NCBI GenBank assembly: GCA_023265535.1
Contig: JAHFTI010000317.1
Location: 1-5,574 of the forward strand
DNA: 5,574 bases
Direction: 5' to 3'
DNA from: Opitutaceae bacterium
GTDB taxonomy: Bacteria; Verrucomicrobiota; Verrucomicrobiia; Opitutales; Opitutaceae
The notes beneath the pieces were generated by a model. The model was given only the letters and a program-made list of their open reading frames with translations. It had not been told where the DNA came from and ran no database searches. The number at the start of each line of letters is the position of its first letter. Position 1 is the stretch's first letter. This document shows positions 1 through 4,842 of this stretch, in pieces. The position numbers were made by a program, and so were the translations under genes.

Positions 1-453
1 TCCAACAACACCAATGTTACCTTAAGCACCTATGCTCTAGGGTCTTGTGTAGGCATTGTGGGCTATGACCCTGTCAGCAAGGCCTCAGGCCTTCTGCACC
101 TGATGCTACCCGAGGCCAAGCTTTCCCCGGAAAAGGCCAATTCCCAGCCGGCCATGTTCGCCGACACCGGCCTGCCCATGCTCTTCAACGCCATGTTCGG
201 CCTGCGCGCCGAATTCGGGCGCATCCGGCTCTTCATCGCGGGCGGCGCCAGCGTGATCAATGGGGCAGACCCCTTCCGCATCGGTGACCGCAACCTCACG
301 GCGGTCAAAAAATTCCTCCAAAGCTGCCCCTGCACGGTCGTCGCGCACGATGTGGGCGGCACCATCAACCGCACGGTGCACCTTGAGGTGTCCACCGGCA
401 CGGTGTCGCTCAAGATGCCGGACTCGAGCCGGCAGATCAAGTTGTCGACCTGA
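1..453 (+). CDS. cheD: Chemoreceptor glutamine deamidase CheD (5' end missing)
   Basis: CheD deamidates specific glutamines (and can hydrolyse methyl esters) on the cytoplasmic part of chemoreceptors, tuning chemotaxis adaptation together with CheC/CheY. The frame is open from base 1, giving 150 visible residues to the TGA at 451-453. The catalytic motif LGSCVG is present with Cys at visible residue 16 (46-48). The HLMLP motif puts the catalytic His at residue 33 (97-99), and a Thr lies six residues before the Cys. These spacings (Thr -6, His +17) match the Thr21/Cys27/His44 triad I recall for Thermotoga CheD. Further family landmarks are ADTG, AGGA, IGDRN and DVGG followed by R. Probably only about 10-25 N-terminal residues are missing, since the Cys normally sits near residue 25-30. 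The first 60 bases are noticeably less GC-rich than the rest and use codons such as TTA, CTA and GTA. No other chemotaxis gene is in the window. Confidence 0.93.
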   Translation, partial: SNNTNVTLSTYALGSCVGIVGYDPVSKASGLLHLMLPEAKLSPEKANSQPAMFADTGLPMLFNAMFGLRAEFGRIRLFIAGGASVINGADPFRIGDRNLTAVKKFLQSCPCTVVAHDVGGTINRTVHLEVSTGTVSLKMPDSSRQIKLST

Positions 454-468
454 GGCTCCGTGGAGCCT
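453..468. terminator. Hairpin between convergent cheD and the S26-like gene
   Basis: AGGCTCC (453-459) and GGAGCCT (462-468) are perfect inverted repeats, best drawn as a 6-bp stem with a CGTG loop. The hairpin starts on the last base of the cheD stop codon and fills most of the 24-bp gap before the convergent gene ends at 478. There is no T-run on either side, so it is not a classic rho-independent terminator. It may act as a shared 3'-end stabiliser or a weak two-way terminator (inference). Confidence 0.45.
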
Positions 469-477
469 CCGCACGGC

Positions 478-996
478 TCAGGGAATGACCATGGGGCCCT
501 CGGCCGCCAGGCTCATGTAAACGACGCCGATGTAGTTCTGGGGCGTCACCAGGTCCTTGTCCTCGCTGTAGTTGTTGATGCCCTGCGAGCGCCAGCCGCC
601 CCCCTCCTTGGCAATCAACTGGTGCGCCACGCGGCGACCGCCCGAGTTGAGGTAAACCACGGTCATGCCGGCCTTCAGCTGGGCAAAGTCGATGGGCTTC
701 ACCACGAGCATCGTGTTCTCGCCGTACACGGGGTTCATCGAAATGCCGCCACCCGCCAGCGGGGCACGCCCCTTTTCGCGGCCGGCAATGGTCTCCGCAT
801 CGTTCCAGGCCTTGTACTTGGGCACGGTCGACGAGGGCACCGCCTCGTTGCGCACCCCCATCTGGGAGGCGGCGGCACGCTGGCCCGGCGGGGGCTTCAG
901 GCCGCCCAGGTCGGTTTCACATCCCCCACACAAAAGCAGGGAAAGGAGACAGCCCGACAGAGGGAGGGGATAAATTTTTCGTGACTGGGGGTTCAT
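478..996 (-). CDS. Predicted lipoprotein with S26/S24 signal-peptidase-like domain
   Basis: This gene encodes 172 residues. The N-terminus has basic residues (R6, K7), a hydrophobic stretch (about 11-23) and a CGGC ending at Cys26, read as a lipoprotein signal with an off-consensus Cys at -3 (LLLC at Cys23 is an alternative). A Pro/Ala/Gly-rich linker runs to about residue 75. Residues about 80-162 resemble the signal peptidase fold. GGISMNP (83-89) matches the G-x-S-M-x-P nucleophile box with Ser86. VVYLN (113-117) is the next strand. VAHQLI (123-128) aligns with the VxHRVI box with His125, 39 residues after the Ser as I recall for Sec11. GINN then D146/D148 and YIGVVY match the later GDNN...D...IIGKV region. 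The acidic residues usual in GD boxes are replaced (GEN, GMT, GIN), so activity is uncertain. I know no substrate. It is convergent with cheD and divergent from the response regulator. The ATG at 996 has a pyrimidine-rich leader and no Shine-Dalgarno; it is chosen because it keeps the signal peptide. Confidence 0.75.
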   Translation of the reverse strand: MNPQSRKIYPLPLSGCLLSLLLCGGCETDLGGLKPPPGQRAAASQMGVRNEAVPSSTVPKYKAWNDAETIAGREKGRAPLAGGGISMNPVYGENTMLVVKPIDFAQLKAGMTVVYLNSGGRRVAHQLIAKEGGGWRSQGINNYSEDKDLVTPQNYIGVVYMSLAAEGPMVIP

Positions 997-1010
997 CGCA
1001 GGGAAGAGGT

Positions 1011-1029
1011 GCCGATATTCCCTATCGGC
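1011..1029. promoter_or_regulatory. Perfect 7-5-7 inverted repeat in divergent promoter region
   Basis: GCCGATA (1011-1017), spacer TTCCC, TATCGGC (1023-1029) form a perfect dyad inside the 63-bp gap between the divergent lipoprotein gene (start 996) and the response regulator gene (start 1060). It lies 14 bp from the first start and 30 bp from the second. Its size and symmetry fit a dimeric regulator's operator, and the neighbouring NarL/FixJ regulator is the obvious candidate binder, giving autoregulation plus control of the lipoprotein gene. That role is inference. It could instead be a hairpin in a 5' leader. I could not assign convincing -35/-10 boxes here. Confidence 0.5.
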
Positions 1030-1059
1030 CCAAGCCAGCCCACGTTAACAGCTCACGCA

Positions 1060-1707
1060 ATGAAGCGCCTAGTAATCATCGAAGATCAAACTGCCATCCG
1101 GGAAATGCTTTCCCAAATCCTCAGCCTGGACCCCCAGTACAAGATCGTGGGGGAAACGGGTGATGGCCAGGCCGCCGTCAACCTCTGCCTCGAGCTCAAG
1201 CCTGACATCATCATCCTCGATGCCAAGCTGCCCGGCCTCAACGGCGTGGAGATCCTGAAGCGCATCAGCAAGCAGTTGCGCAACCTGCGCGTCCTCGTCT
1301 TTTCCGGCCACGAAAACCCGGTCCTCGTCCGCGAGATGATCGAGGCGGGCGCACACGGCTTCGTGGAAAAGACCGCCGGCCTCTTCGAGGTGAAGAAGGG
1401 CCTGGAGGTCGTCGGCAATGGAGGCACCTATTTCGGCCCCGCGGTGGCCTCGCTGCTGCGCAACGTGCTCGCCAACCCCGGCATCAGCAATACGCCCGAC
1501 CTGCTCACCGACCGCGAGCGCGAGGTGCTGCAGCTGGTCGCCGAAAGCAATTCCACCAAGGAAATCGCCGCCAAGCTCGGCATCAGCGTGAAGACCGTGG
1601 ACAACCACCGCACCAACCTGATGCGCAAGCTCAACCTCCACGACGTGGCCAGCCTCACCCGTTACGCGATGGAGATCGGTCTGGTGGAGCAAAAGCGCCA
1701 TCTCTGA
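1060..1707 (+). CDS. NarL/FixJ-family two-component response regulator
   Basis: This is a DNA-binding response regulator, phosphorylated by an unknown partner histidine kinase, that acts in the cytoplasm as a transcription factor. It has 215 residues, typical for the family. The receiver domain (about 1-120) has the acidic pair E8-D9, phospho-acceptor D54 in IILDAKLPGLNG, the switch Ser82 (VFSG) and the conserved Lys104 (EKT), so all key residues are intact. A linker of about 25 residues leads to a LuxR-type helix-turn-helix (about 147-210) with LTDREREVL, then STKEIAAKLGISVKTVDNHR and MRKL. An in-frame GTG at 1009 would add 17 residues, but the ATG at 1060 starts exactly at the family's MKRLVIIED and is preferred. 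No Shine-Dalgarno is visible before either. The gene stands alone, followed by a terminator at 1730-1768. The target pathway is not evident from context. Confidence 0.93.
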   Translation: MKRLVIIEDQTAIREMLSQILSLDPQYKIVGETGDGQAAVNLCLELKPDIIILDAKLPGLNGVEILKRISKQLRNLRVLVFSGHENPVLVREMIEAGAHGFVEKTAGLFEVKKGLEVVGNGGTYFGPAVASLLRNVLANPGISNTPDLLTDREREVLQLVAESNSTKEIAAKLGISVKTVDNHRTNLMRKLNLHDVASLTRYAMEIGLVEQKRHL

Positions 1708-1729
1708 GCCGAGCCCGTATCCCCTTTGG

Positions 1730-1768
1730 TCCCCGCCTGCAGTTCCCTGCGGCGGGGATTTCATTTTT
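1730..1768 (+). terminator. Rho-independent terminator after the response regulator gene
   Basis: CCCCGCC (1731-1737) pairs with GGCGGGG (1751-1757). After one bulged T, GCAG (1739-1742) pairs with CTGC (1747-1750) around a TTCC loop, giving about 11 bp of GC-rich stem, with T1730-A1758 extending it. A T-rich tail (TTTCATTTTT, 1759-1768) follows. It begins 22 bp after the stop codon and separates this gene from pal. Confidence 0.85.
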
Positions 1769-1845
1769 CGCTCCTCTGAGGGCCCAATAAATCCTTGCGA
1801 GGCACTGTCACATACCCAATATCCGAAACTTTCCGTCCCTTTCTC

Positions 1846-2415
1846 ATGAAAATTGCCGCGAAGCTGTTCTCCCTCCTCTTCATTTCCGCAGTCGTCCTTG
1901 TCACCGGCTGCAGCAAAAAGCCCGCACGCCCGACTCCCGACCAGACGATGTTTGGTCCCAATAGTGCCAACGCTGGCGCCAATGCCAACCTGACGCCCAC
2001 GGACGTCACGACCACAGCGGACGCCGGTCTCACGACCCGCGACCCGAACTCCAACATCCAGGAGGACGAGTTCACCATCCGCGGCCTCCTGCAGGACGTC
2101 TACTTCGACTACGACCGCTCCGCCCTCAAGCAGAGCGAGCGCGCCAAGCTTGACGAGGCCATCAAGTACCTCGCCGAGCATCCCGAGCACCGCATCCTCC
2201 TCGAGGGCCATTGCGACTGGCGCGGCACCGCCGAGTACAACCTCGGCCTGGGCGACCGCCGTGCGGGAGCCGCCAAGCAGTACCTCACCGGCAAGGCCGT
2301 CGACGCCAAGAAGCTCGAGACCCTCTCCAAGGGCAGCCTCGACGCCACCAAGGGCGGCACCGAGGAGCAGATGGGCAAGGACCGCAAGGTCTCCATCGTC
2401 ATCCTGAAGAAGTAA
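1846..2415 (+). CDS. pal: Peptidoglycan-associated OmpA-family lipoprotein (Pal)
   Basis: Pal is an outer-membrane lipoprotein whose periplasmic OmpA-like domain grips peptidoglycan and works with Tol proteins in envelope constriction and integrity. The gene encodes 189 residues. The lipoprotein signal is MKIAAK, a hydrophobic core, then lipobox VTGC with Cys22; Ser at +2 fits outer-membrane sorting by the E. coli rule. An Ala/Asn/Thr/Pro-rich tether spans about 24-75. The OmpA domain (about 76-187) has VYFDYDRSAL, LEGHCDWRGTAEYN, LGLGDRR and a C-terminal DRKVSIV. Asp124 and Arg139, 15 residues apart, match the diaminopimelate-binding Asp/Arg pair known from OmpA proteins. The usual GHTDERG reads GHCDWRG here, with a Cys and a Trp. 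The ATG at 1846 starts the signal peptide; an in-frame TTG at 1795 would spoil it. The leader is CT-rich with no Shine-Dalgarno. No tol genes are adjacent, which is less common, so the Tol partnership is assumed from the family. Confidence 0.88.
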   Translation: MKIAAKLFSLLFISAVVLVTGCSKKPARPTPDQTMFGPNSANAGANANLTPTDVTTTADAGLTTRDPNSNIQEDEFTIRGLLQDVYFDYDRSALKQSERAKLDEAIKYLAEHPEHRILLEGHCDWRGTAEYNLGLGDRRAGAAKQYLTGKAVDAKKLETLSKGSLDATKGGTEEQMGKDRKVSIVILKK

Positions 2416-2437
2416 TTCCAGGGACAGTTTTCAAGAG

Positions 2438-2465
2438 GCCCGGCCGCTTTCGGCCGGGCTTTTTT
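2438..2465 (+). terminator. Rho-independent terminator after pal
   Basis: GCCCGGCCG (2438-2446) and CGGCCGGGC (2451-2459) form a perfect 9-bp stem with a CTTT loop, followed directly by six T (2460-2465). It begins 23 bp after the pal stop codon and has the classic form. Confidence 0.93.
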
Positions 2466-2576
2466 GTGCCCGGATACCAGCAGCGGATTTGTATCCAAAA
2501 CCTCACTACAGGCGGGGATGCCCGGCCGGACACGGCCGCGGCGGCTGGGCACGGGCACGGTGCCGCCGTGCGGGCG
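2466..2576. other. Intergenic spacer between two convergent terminators
   Basis: This 111-bp stretch lies between the pal and pheA terminators and shows no credible gene. It holds weak dyads: GGATAC (2472-2477) with GTATCC (2491-2496), and GCACGG (2555-2560) with CCGTGC (2566-2571) around a TGCCG loop. The right half is very GC-rich and repetitive (CGGCC/GGGCAC words), so small dyads are expected by chance. Confidence 0.5.
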
Positions 2577-2603
2577 AAAAAAAGGCCCGGTCTTCACCGG
2601 GCC
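2577..2603 (-). terminator. Rho-independent terminator after pheA
   Basis: On the minus strand GGCCCGGT, loop GAAG, ACCGGGCC form a perfect 8-bp stem (2603-2584), followed by seven T (complement of the A-run 2583-2577). It lies about 40 bp beyond the pheA stop codon and would end the scpB-pheA transcript. Confidence 0.92.
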
Positions 2604-2642
2604 GATGGGGTCCCCGCGGGTGGGGGCGGAGTGCGGGGCGCC

Positions 2643-3728
2643 TCAGGCCACGCTCGGGTAGCTGCCGAGCCACTTCACGAGCGGGCAGAACTTCTTCAGC
2701 TCGGAGAGGGCGGCCTTCATCTCTGGATCGTCATAATGGCCGGTCACGTCGATGAAGAAATAGTAGTCCCACGGGCGCTTCTTGCTGGGGCGGGATTCGA
2801 CCTTCGAGAGGTTGATTCCGCGCTCGGCCAGGGGCATGAGCATCTTGAGCAGCGCGCCCGAGTGGGCCGCGGCCTCGTCGCCCAGCGAGATCAGGAAGCT
2901 GGTCATGTCGCGGCGCTCGCCGACCGAGCCGCTGGAATTCTTGCCGATGACAAAGAAACGGGTCGTGTTGTCGGCCTTGTCCTGGATGTTGCGGGCCAGG
3001 ATGCCCACGCCGTGGTGGGCGGCGGCGAACTCGTTGGCGACCGCGGCGGCGCCCTTCTCGGTCTTGGCGATCTGCACGGCGCGCGCCGTGCTGGGTGCGT
3101 CGACCAGTTGCGCATGCGGCGCATGGCGGGCCAGCCAGTTGCGGCACTGCGCGAGGGCCTGGTCCTTCGAGTACACCTTGGTGACCTCGTTGAGCGGGGA
3201 GTCGGAGATGAAGGCGTAGCTGATCTCGGTGTAGATCTGCGCGACGATCTTCAGGTCGCTGTCGACGAAGCAGTCGAGGGTCTCGCGCACGCTGCCCTCG
3301 GTGGAGTTCTCGATCGGGATGACGGCGAAGTCGGCCTCGCCCTTCTCCACGGCGGTGAAGATGTCGCCGATGGTGGGCATGGGATGGTAGTCCACGCTCG
3401 CGCCGAACTTCTTCATGGCGGCGATGTGCGAGTTCGTGGCCTCGGGCCCGAGGTAGGCGATGAGCAGGGGCTTCTCGAGGGCGATGGCCGCGGACATGAT
3501 CTCGCGGTAGATGGCCTGCAGGGCCTCCCTCTTGATCGGGCCCTTGTTGAGGGCGGCGACCTTGCGCAGCACGGCGTCCTCGCGCTCGGCCACGTAGATC
3601 TGGCCGCCCTTGGAGCGCTTCAGCTTGCCGATCTCGATGGCGCAGCCCAGGCGTTCATTGAGCAGCGTGACGATCTGCCGGTCGAGGGAGTCGATCTTCT
3701 CGCGGAAGGGCGTGAGGTCCTGGGTCAT
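2643..3728 (-). CDS. pheA: Bifunctional chorismate mutase / prephenate dehydratase
   Basis: The P-protein converts chorismate to prephenate and then to phenylpyruvate, the committed branch to phenylalanine, in the cytoplasm. It has 361 residues, the usual length. The AroQ chorismate mutase domain (about 1-86) keeps R9, R26, K37, R49 and E50, which line up with R11, R28, K39, R51 and E52 of E. coli PheA, and ends in REIMSAAIALEKP. The dehydratase domain (about 88-265) has YLGPEATNSH (92-101, usually GPEGTFSH), IPIENSTEGSV (138-147) and the catalytic TTRFFVIG (255-262). The ACT domain (about 275-355) carries GALLKML (291-297) and ESRP (311-314), the phenylalanine-binding region, so feedback inhibition by Phe is expected. 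The start ATG overlaps the scpB stop as ATGA, and the leader (CACCTCCCCCTCACC) has no Shine-Dalgarno, pointing to translational coupling. No leader-peptide attenuator is possible directly upstream because the gene follows scpB. Confidence 0.96.
   Translation of the reverse strand: MTQDLTPFREKIDSLDRQIVTLLNERLGCAIEIGKLKRSKGGQIYVAEREDAVLRKVAALNKGPIKREALQAIYREIMSAAIALEKPLLIAYLGPEATNSHIAAMKKFGASVDYHPMPTIGDIFTAVEKGEADFAVIPIENSTEGSVRETLDCFVDSDLKIVAQIYTEISYAFISDSPLNEVTKVYSKDQALAQCRNWLARHAPHAQLVDAPSTARAVQIAKTEKGAAAVANEFAAAHHGVGILARNIQDKADNTTRFFVIGKNSSGSVGERRDMTSFLISLGDEAAAHSGALLKMLMPLAERGINLSKVESRPSKKRPWDYYFFIDVTGHYDDPEMKAALSELKKFCPLVKWLGSYPSVA
3725..3728 (-). promoter_or_regulatory. ATGA stop-start overlap coupling scpB to pheA
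   Basis: Read on the minus strand, the four bases are ATGA: the ATG starts pheA and the TGA ends scpB. With no ribosome-binding site before pheA, reinitiation by ribosomes finishing scpB is the likely way pheA is translated (inference). Confidence 0.8.
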
Positions 3729-4660
3729 GGTGAGGGGGAGGTGTTGGCGCCGCCGGCGTCGGCGGCATCTGTATCAGAAACTTGGATACTCGGTGCGGCC
3801 GCGTGGCCGTGCTCGAGGGTGACGGGCTCCAGCGTGGGCGACGGGGACGAGCCCTCGCCCAGCTCCAGCGGCAGGCCCATCTCCTCGTCGGAGGGGGGCT
3901 TGGCATTGGTGGTCTTCTGCAGCCAGTCGTCGATCTGGCGGTTGCTCAGCACGTCGCTGGCGGGCAGCTCGTCGAGGGAGCGCACGCCCACGAACTCGAG
4001 GAACTTGTCCGTGGTGCCGAACTGCAGGGGGCGGCCCGGGAGGTCGGCGCGGCCCACAATGTAGATGAGCTCGCGCTCGAGCAGCTTGTTGACACCGGCC
4101 TCGGCCGAGACGCCGCGGATGTGCTCGATCTCGGTGCGCGTGACCGGCTGGCGGTAGGCGATCACGGAGAGGGTCTCCAGGGCGGACTGGGAAAGCTTCA
4201 CGGGCGGCGGCTCGTTGCGCAGCACGCGGATCCAGCGGGCGAAACGCCCCTCGGTGACGAGCTGGTAGCCGGTCTTGCCCTCGATGAGCTCGAGGCCCAG
4301 GTCGGCCGCCCTGATCTCAGCCTGCAACTCGGCCATGGTCTCGCGGATCTGCGAGCCGGGCACGAGCGAGGGCACGTCCTGGTAGAGCTCGGGATCGCTC
4401 TCCAGCAGGGCCAGCGGATTGACCGCCTCCGACTCCGCATCGGCGGACTGCCCCATGGCTGCGGCGGCGGCCTTGAGGGCCTCGGACGGGGCGCTGCCCT
4501 CGGGTGTCACCTCGGGCACACCGGTCTCCTCCGCATCCACCACCGGCATGGCCGCCTGCTCGTGGTAGCGCGTGAAGGCCGCCTGCAGGTCTTTGACCGA
4601 CAGGGGCTGGCTGGTGGAGAACACCAGGGCCCGGAGGACTTTCTTGAGGTTGAACGCCAT
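3725..4660 (-). CDS. scpB: Condensin-like SMC complex subunit ScpB, with insert and C-terminal tail
   Basis: ScpB is the winged-helix (kite) partner of ScpA in the SMC-ScpAB complex that compacts and helps segregate chromosomes. It has 311 residues, against roughly 170-250 for most ScpB. Residues 1-32 (MAFNLKKVLRALVF...LSVKDLQAAF) begin the first winged helix. It resumes at about 103 (SQIRETMAELQAEI), then GLELIEGKTGYQLVTEGRFARWI. The second winged helix is at about 154-226, with KLSQSALETLSVIAYRQPVTR, EIEHIRGVS, LLERELIYIVGRADLPGRPLQFGTTDKFLEF, then LDELP (229-233). Between them, residues about 35-102 are an Ala/Glu/Pro/Ser-rich acidic insert, and residues about 250-311 form a disordered-looking tail. 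The ATG at 4660 matches the family N-terminus; an upstream in-frame extension to 4822 is not family-like. No scpA is adjacent. It is transcribed divergently from pgi and leads the scpB-pheA operon. Confidence 0.93.
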   Translation of the reverse strand: MAFNLKKVLRALVFSTSQPLSVKDLQAAFTRYHEQAAMPVVDAEETGVPEVTPEGSAPSEALKAAAAAMGQSADAESEAVNPLALLESDPELYQDVPSLVPGSQIRETMAELQAEIRAADLGLELIEGKTGYQLVTEGRFARWIRVLRNEPPPVKLSQSALETLSVIAYRQPVTRTEIEHIRGVSAEAGVNKLLERELIYIVGRADLPGRPLQFGTTDKFLEFVGVRSLDELPASDVLSNRQIDDWLQKTTNAKPPSDEEMGLPLELGEGSSPSPTLEPVTLEHGHAAAPSIQVSDTDAADAGGANTSPSP

Positions 4661-4842
4661 GGCTGTGAACGCCGAATGAAGGGTATGGCTGGCGGCTGAA
4701 GCAATACAGAAAAGCCGGGTCGTGGGGACAGGTTTTCTCCTCGAATTCCCGTTTTTCCATTTTCTTTTGTCCGTGCCTAGGGAATCCTTGGCGTTCTCTC
4801 TGCTAGGACTGCCAGAAGCCAACGTTCATCTCCACCACCACC
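4661..4842. promoter_or_regulatory. Divergent promoter region between scpB and pgi
   Basis: This 182-bp gap must hold the start signals for both genes. It contains a T-rich stretch (about 4733-4770) of much lower GC than the surroundings. Near its right end is an imperfect dyad, GCCTAGG (4775-4781), GAAT, CCTTGGC (4786-4792), with one mismatched pair. On the minus strand a weak CTGTCC-17 bp-TGTATT pair precedes scpB, but it is a poor match and I do not assign boxes firmly. Neither start has a Shine-Dalgarno; the 15 bases before pgi are C/A-rich. Confidence 0.4.

Noticed and set aside
454..477. A rho-independent terminator shared by cheD and the S26-like gene
   Set aside because: The hairpin is real and is listed, but there is no T-run on either strand, so I do not call it a classic terminator.
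1009..1059. A GTG start giving the response regulator 17 extra residues
   Set aside because: The receiver fold starts at MKRLVIIED (1060), and the added stretch would read through the inverted repeat, which looks regulatory.
1795..1823. A possible pal promoter, TTGCGA-17 bp-AATATC
   Set aside because: The -35-like box is fair, but the -10-like box matches only about half the consensus and there is no supporting evidence.
1069..2211. A 380-codon open frame on the minus strand opposite the response regulator and pal
   Set aside because: It mirrors two confidently assigned genes and spans a terminator. The composition (Val, Glu, Gly, Leu, His) is typical of an antisense frame, and no family motif is seen.
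2211..4064. A 617-codon open frame on the plus strand opposite pheA and scpB
   Set aside because: It is the antisense shadow of two well-identified genes in GC-rich DNA. Its product is rich in Arg, Gly, His and Ala with no recognisable domain, and it crosses two terminators.
3782..4699. A 305-codon plus-strand open frame opposite scpB
   Set aside because: It is an antisense shadow of ScpB with repetitive Gly/Leu/Arg composition; the ScpB motifs on the other strand are decisive.
4661..4822. A 54-residue N-terminal extension of ScpB
   Set aside because: The ScpB family begins at MAFNLKKVLRALVF. The extension has no domain, would use most of the divergent promoter gap, and contains the T-rich tract expected of non-coding DNA.
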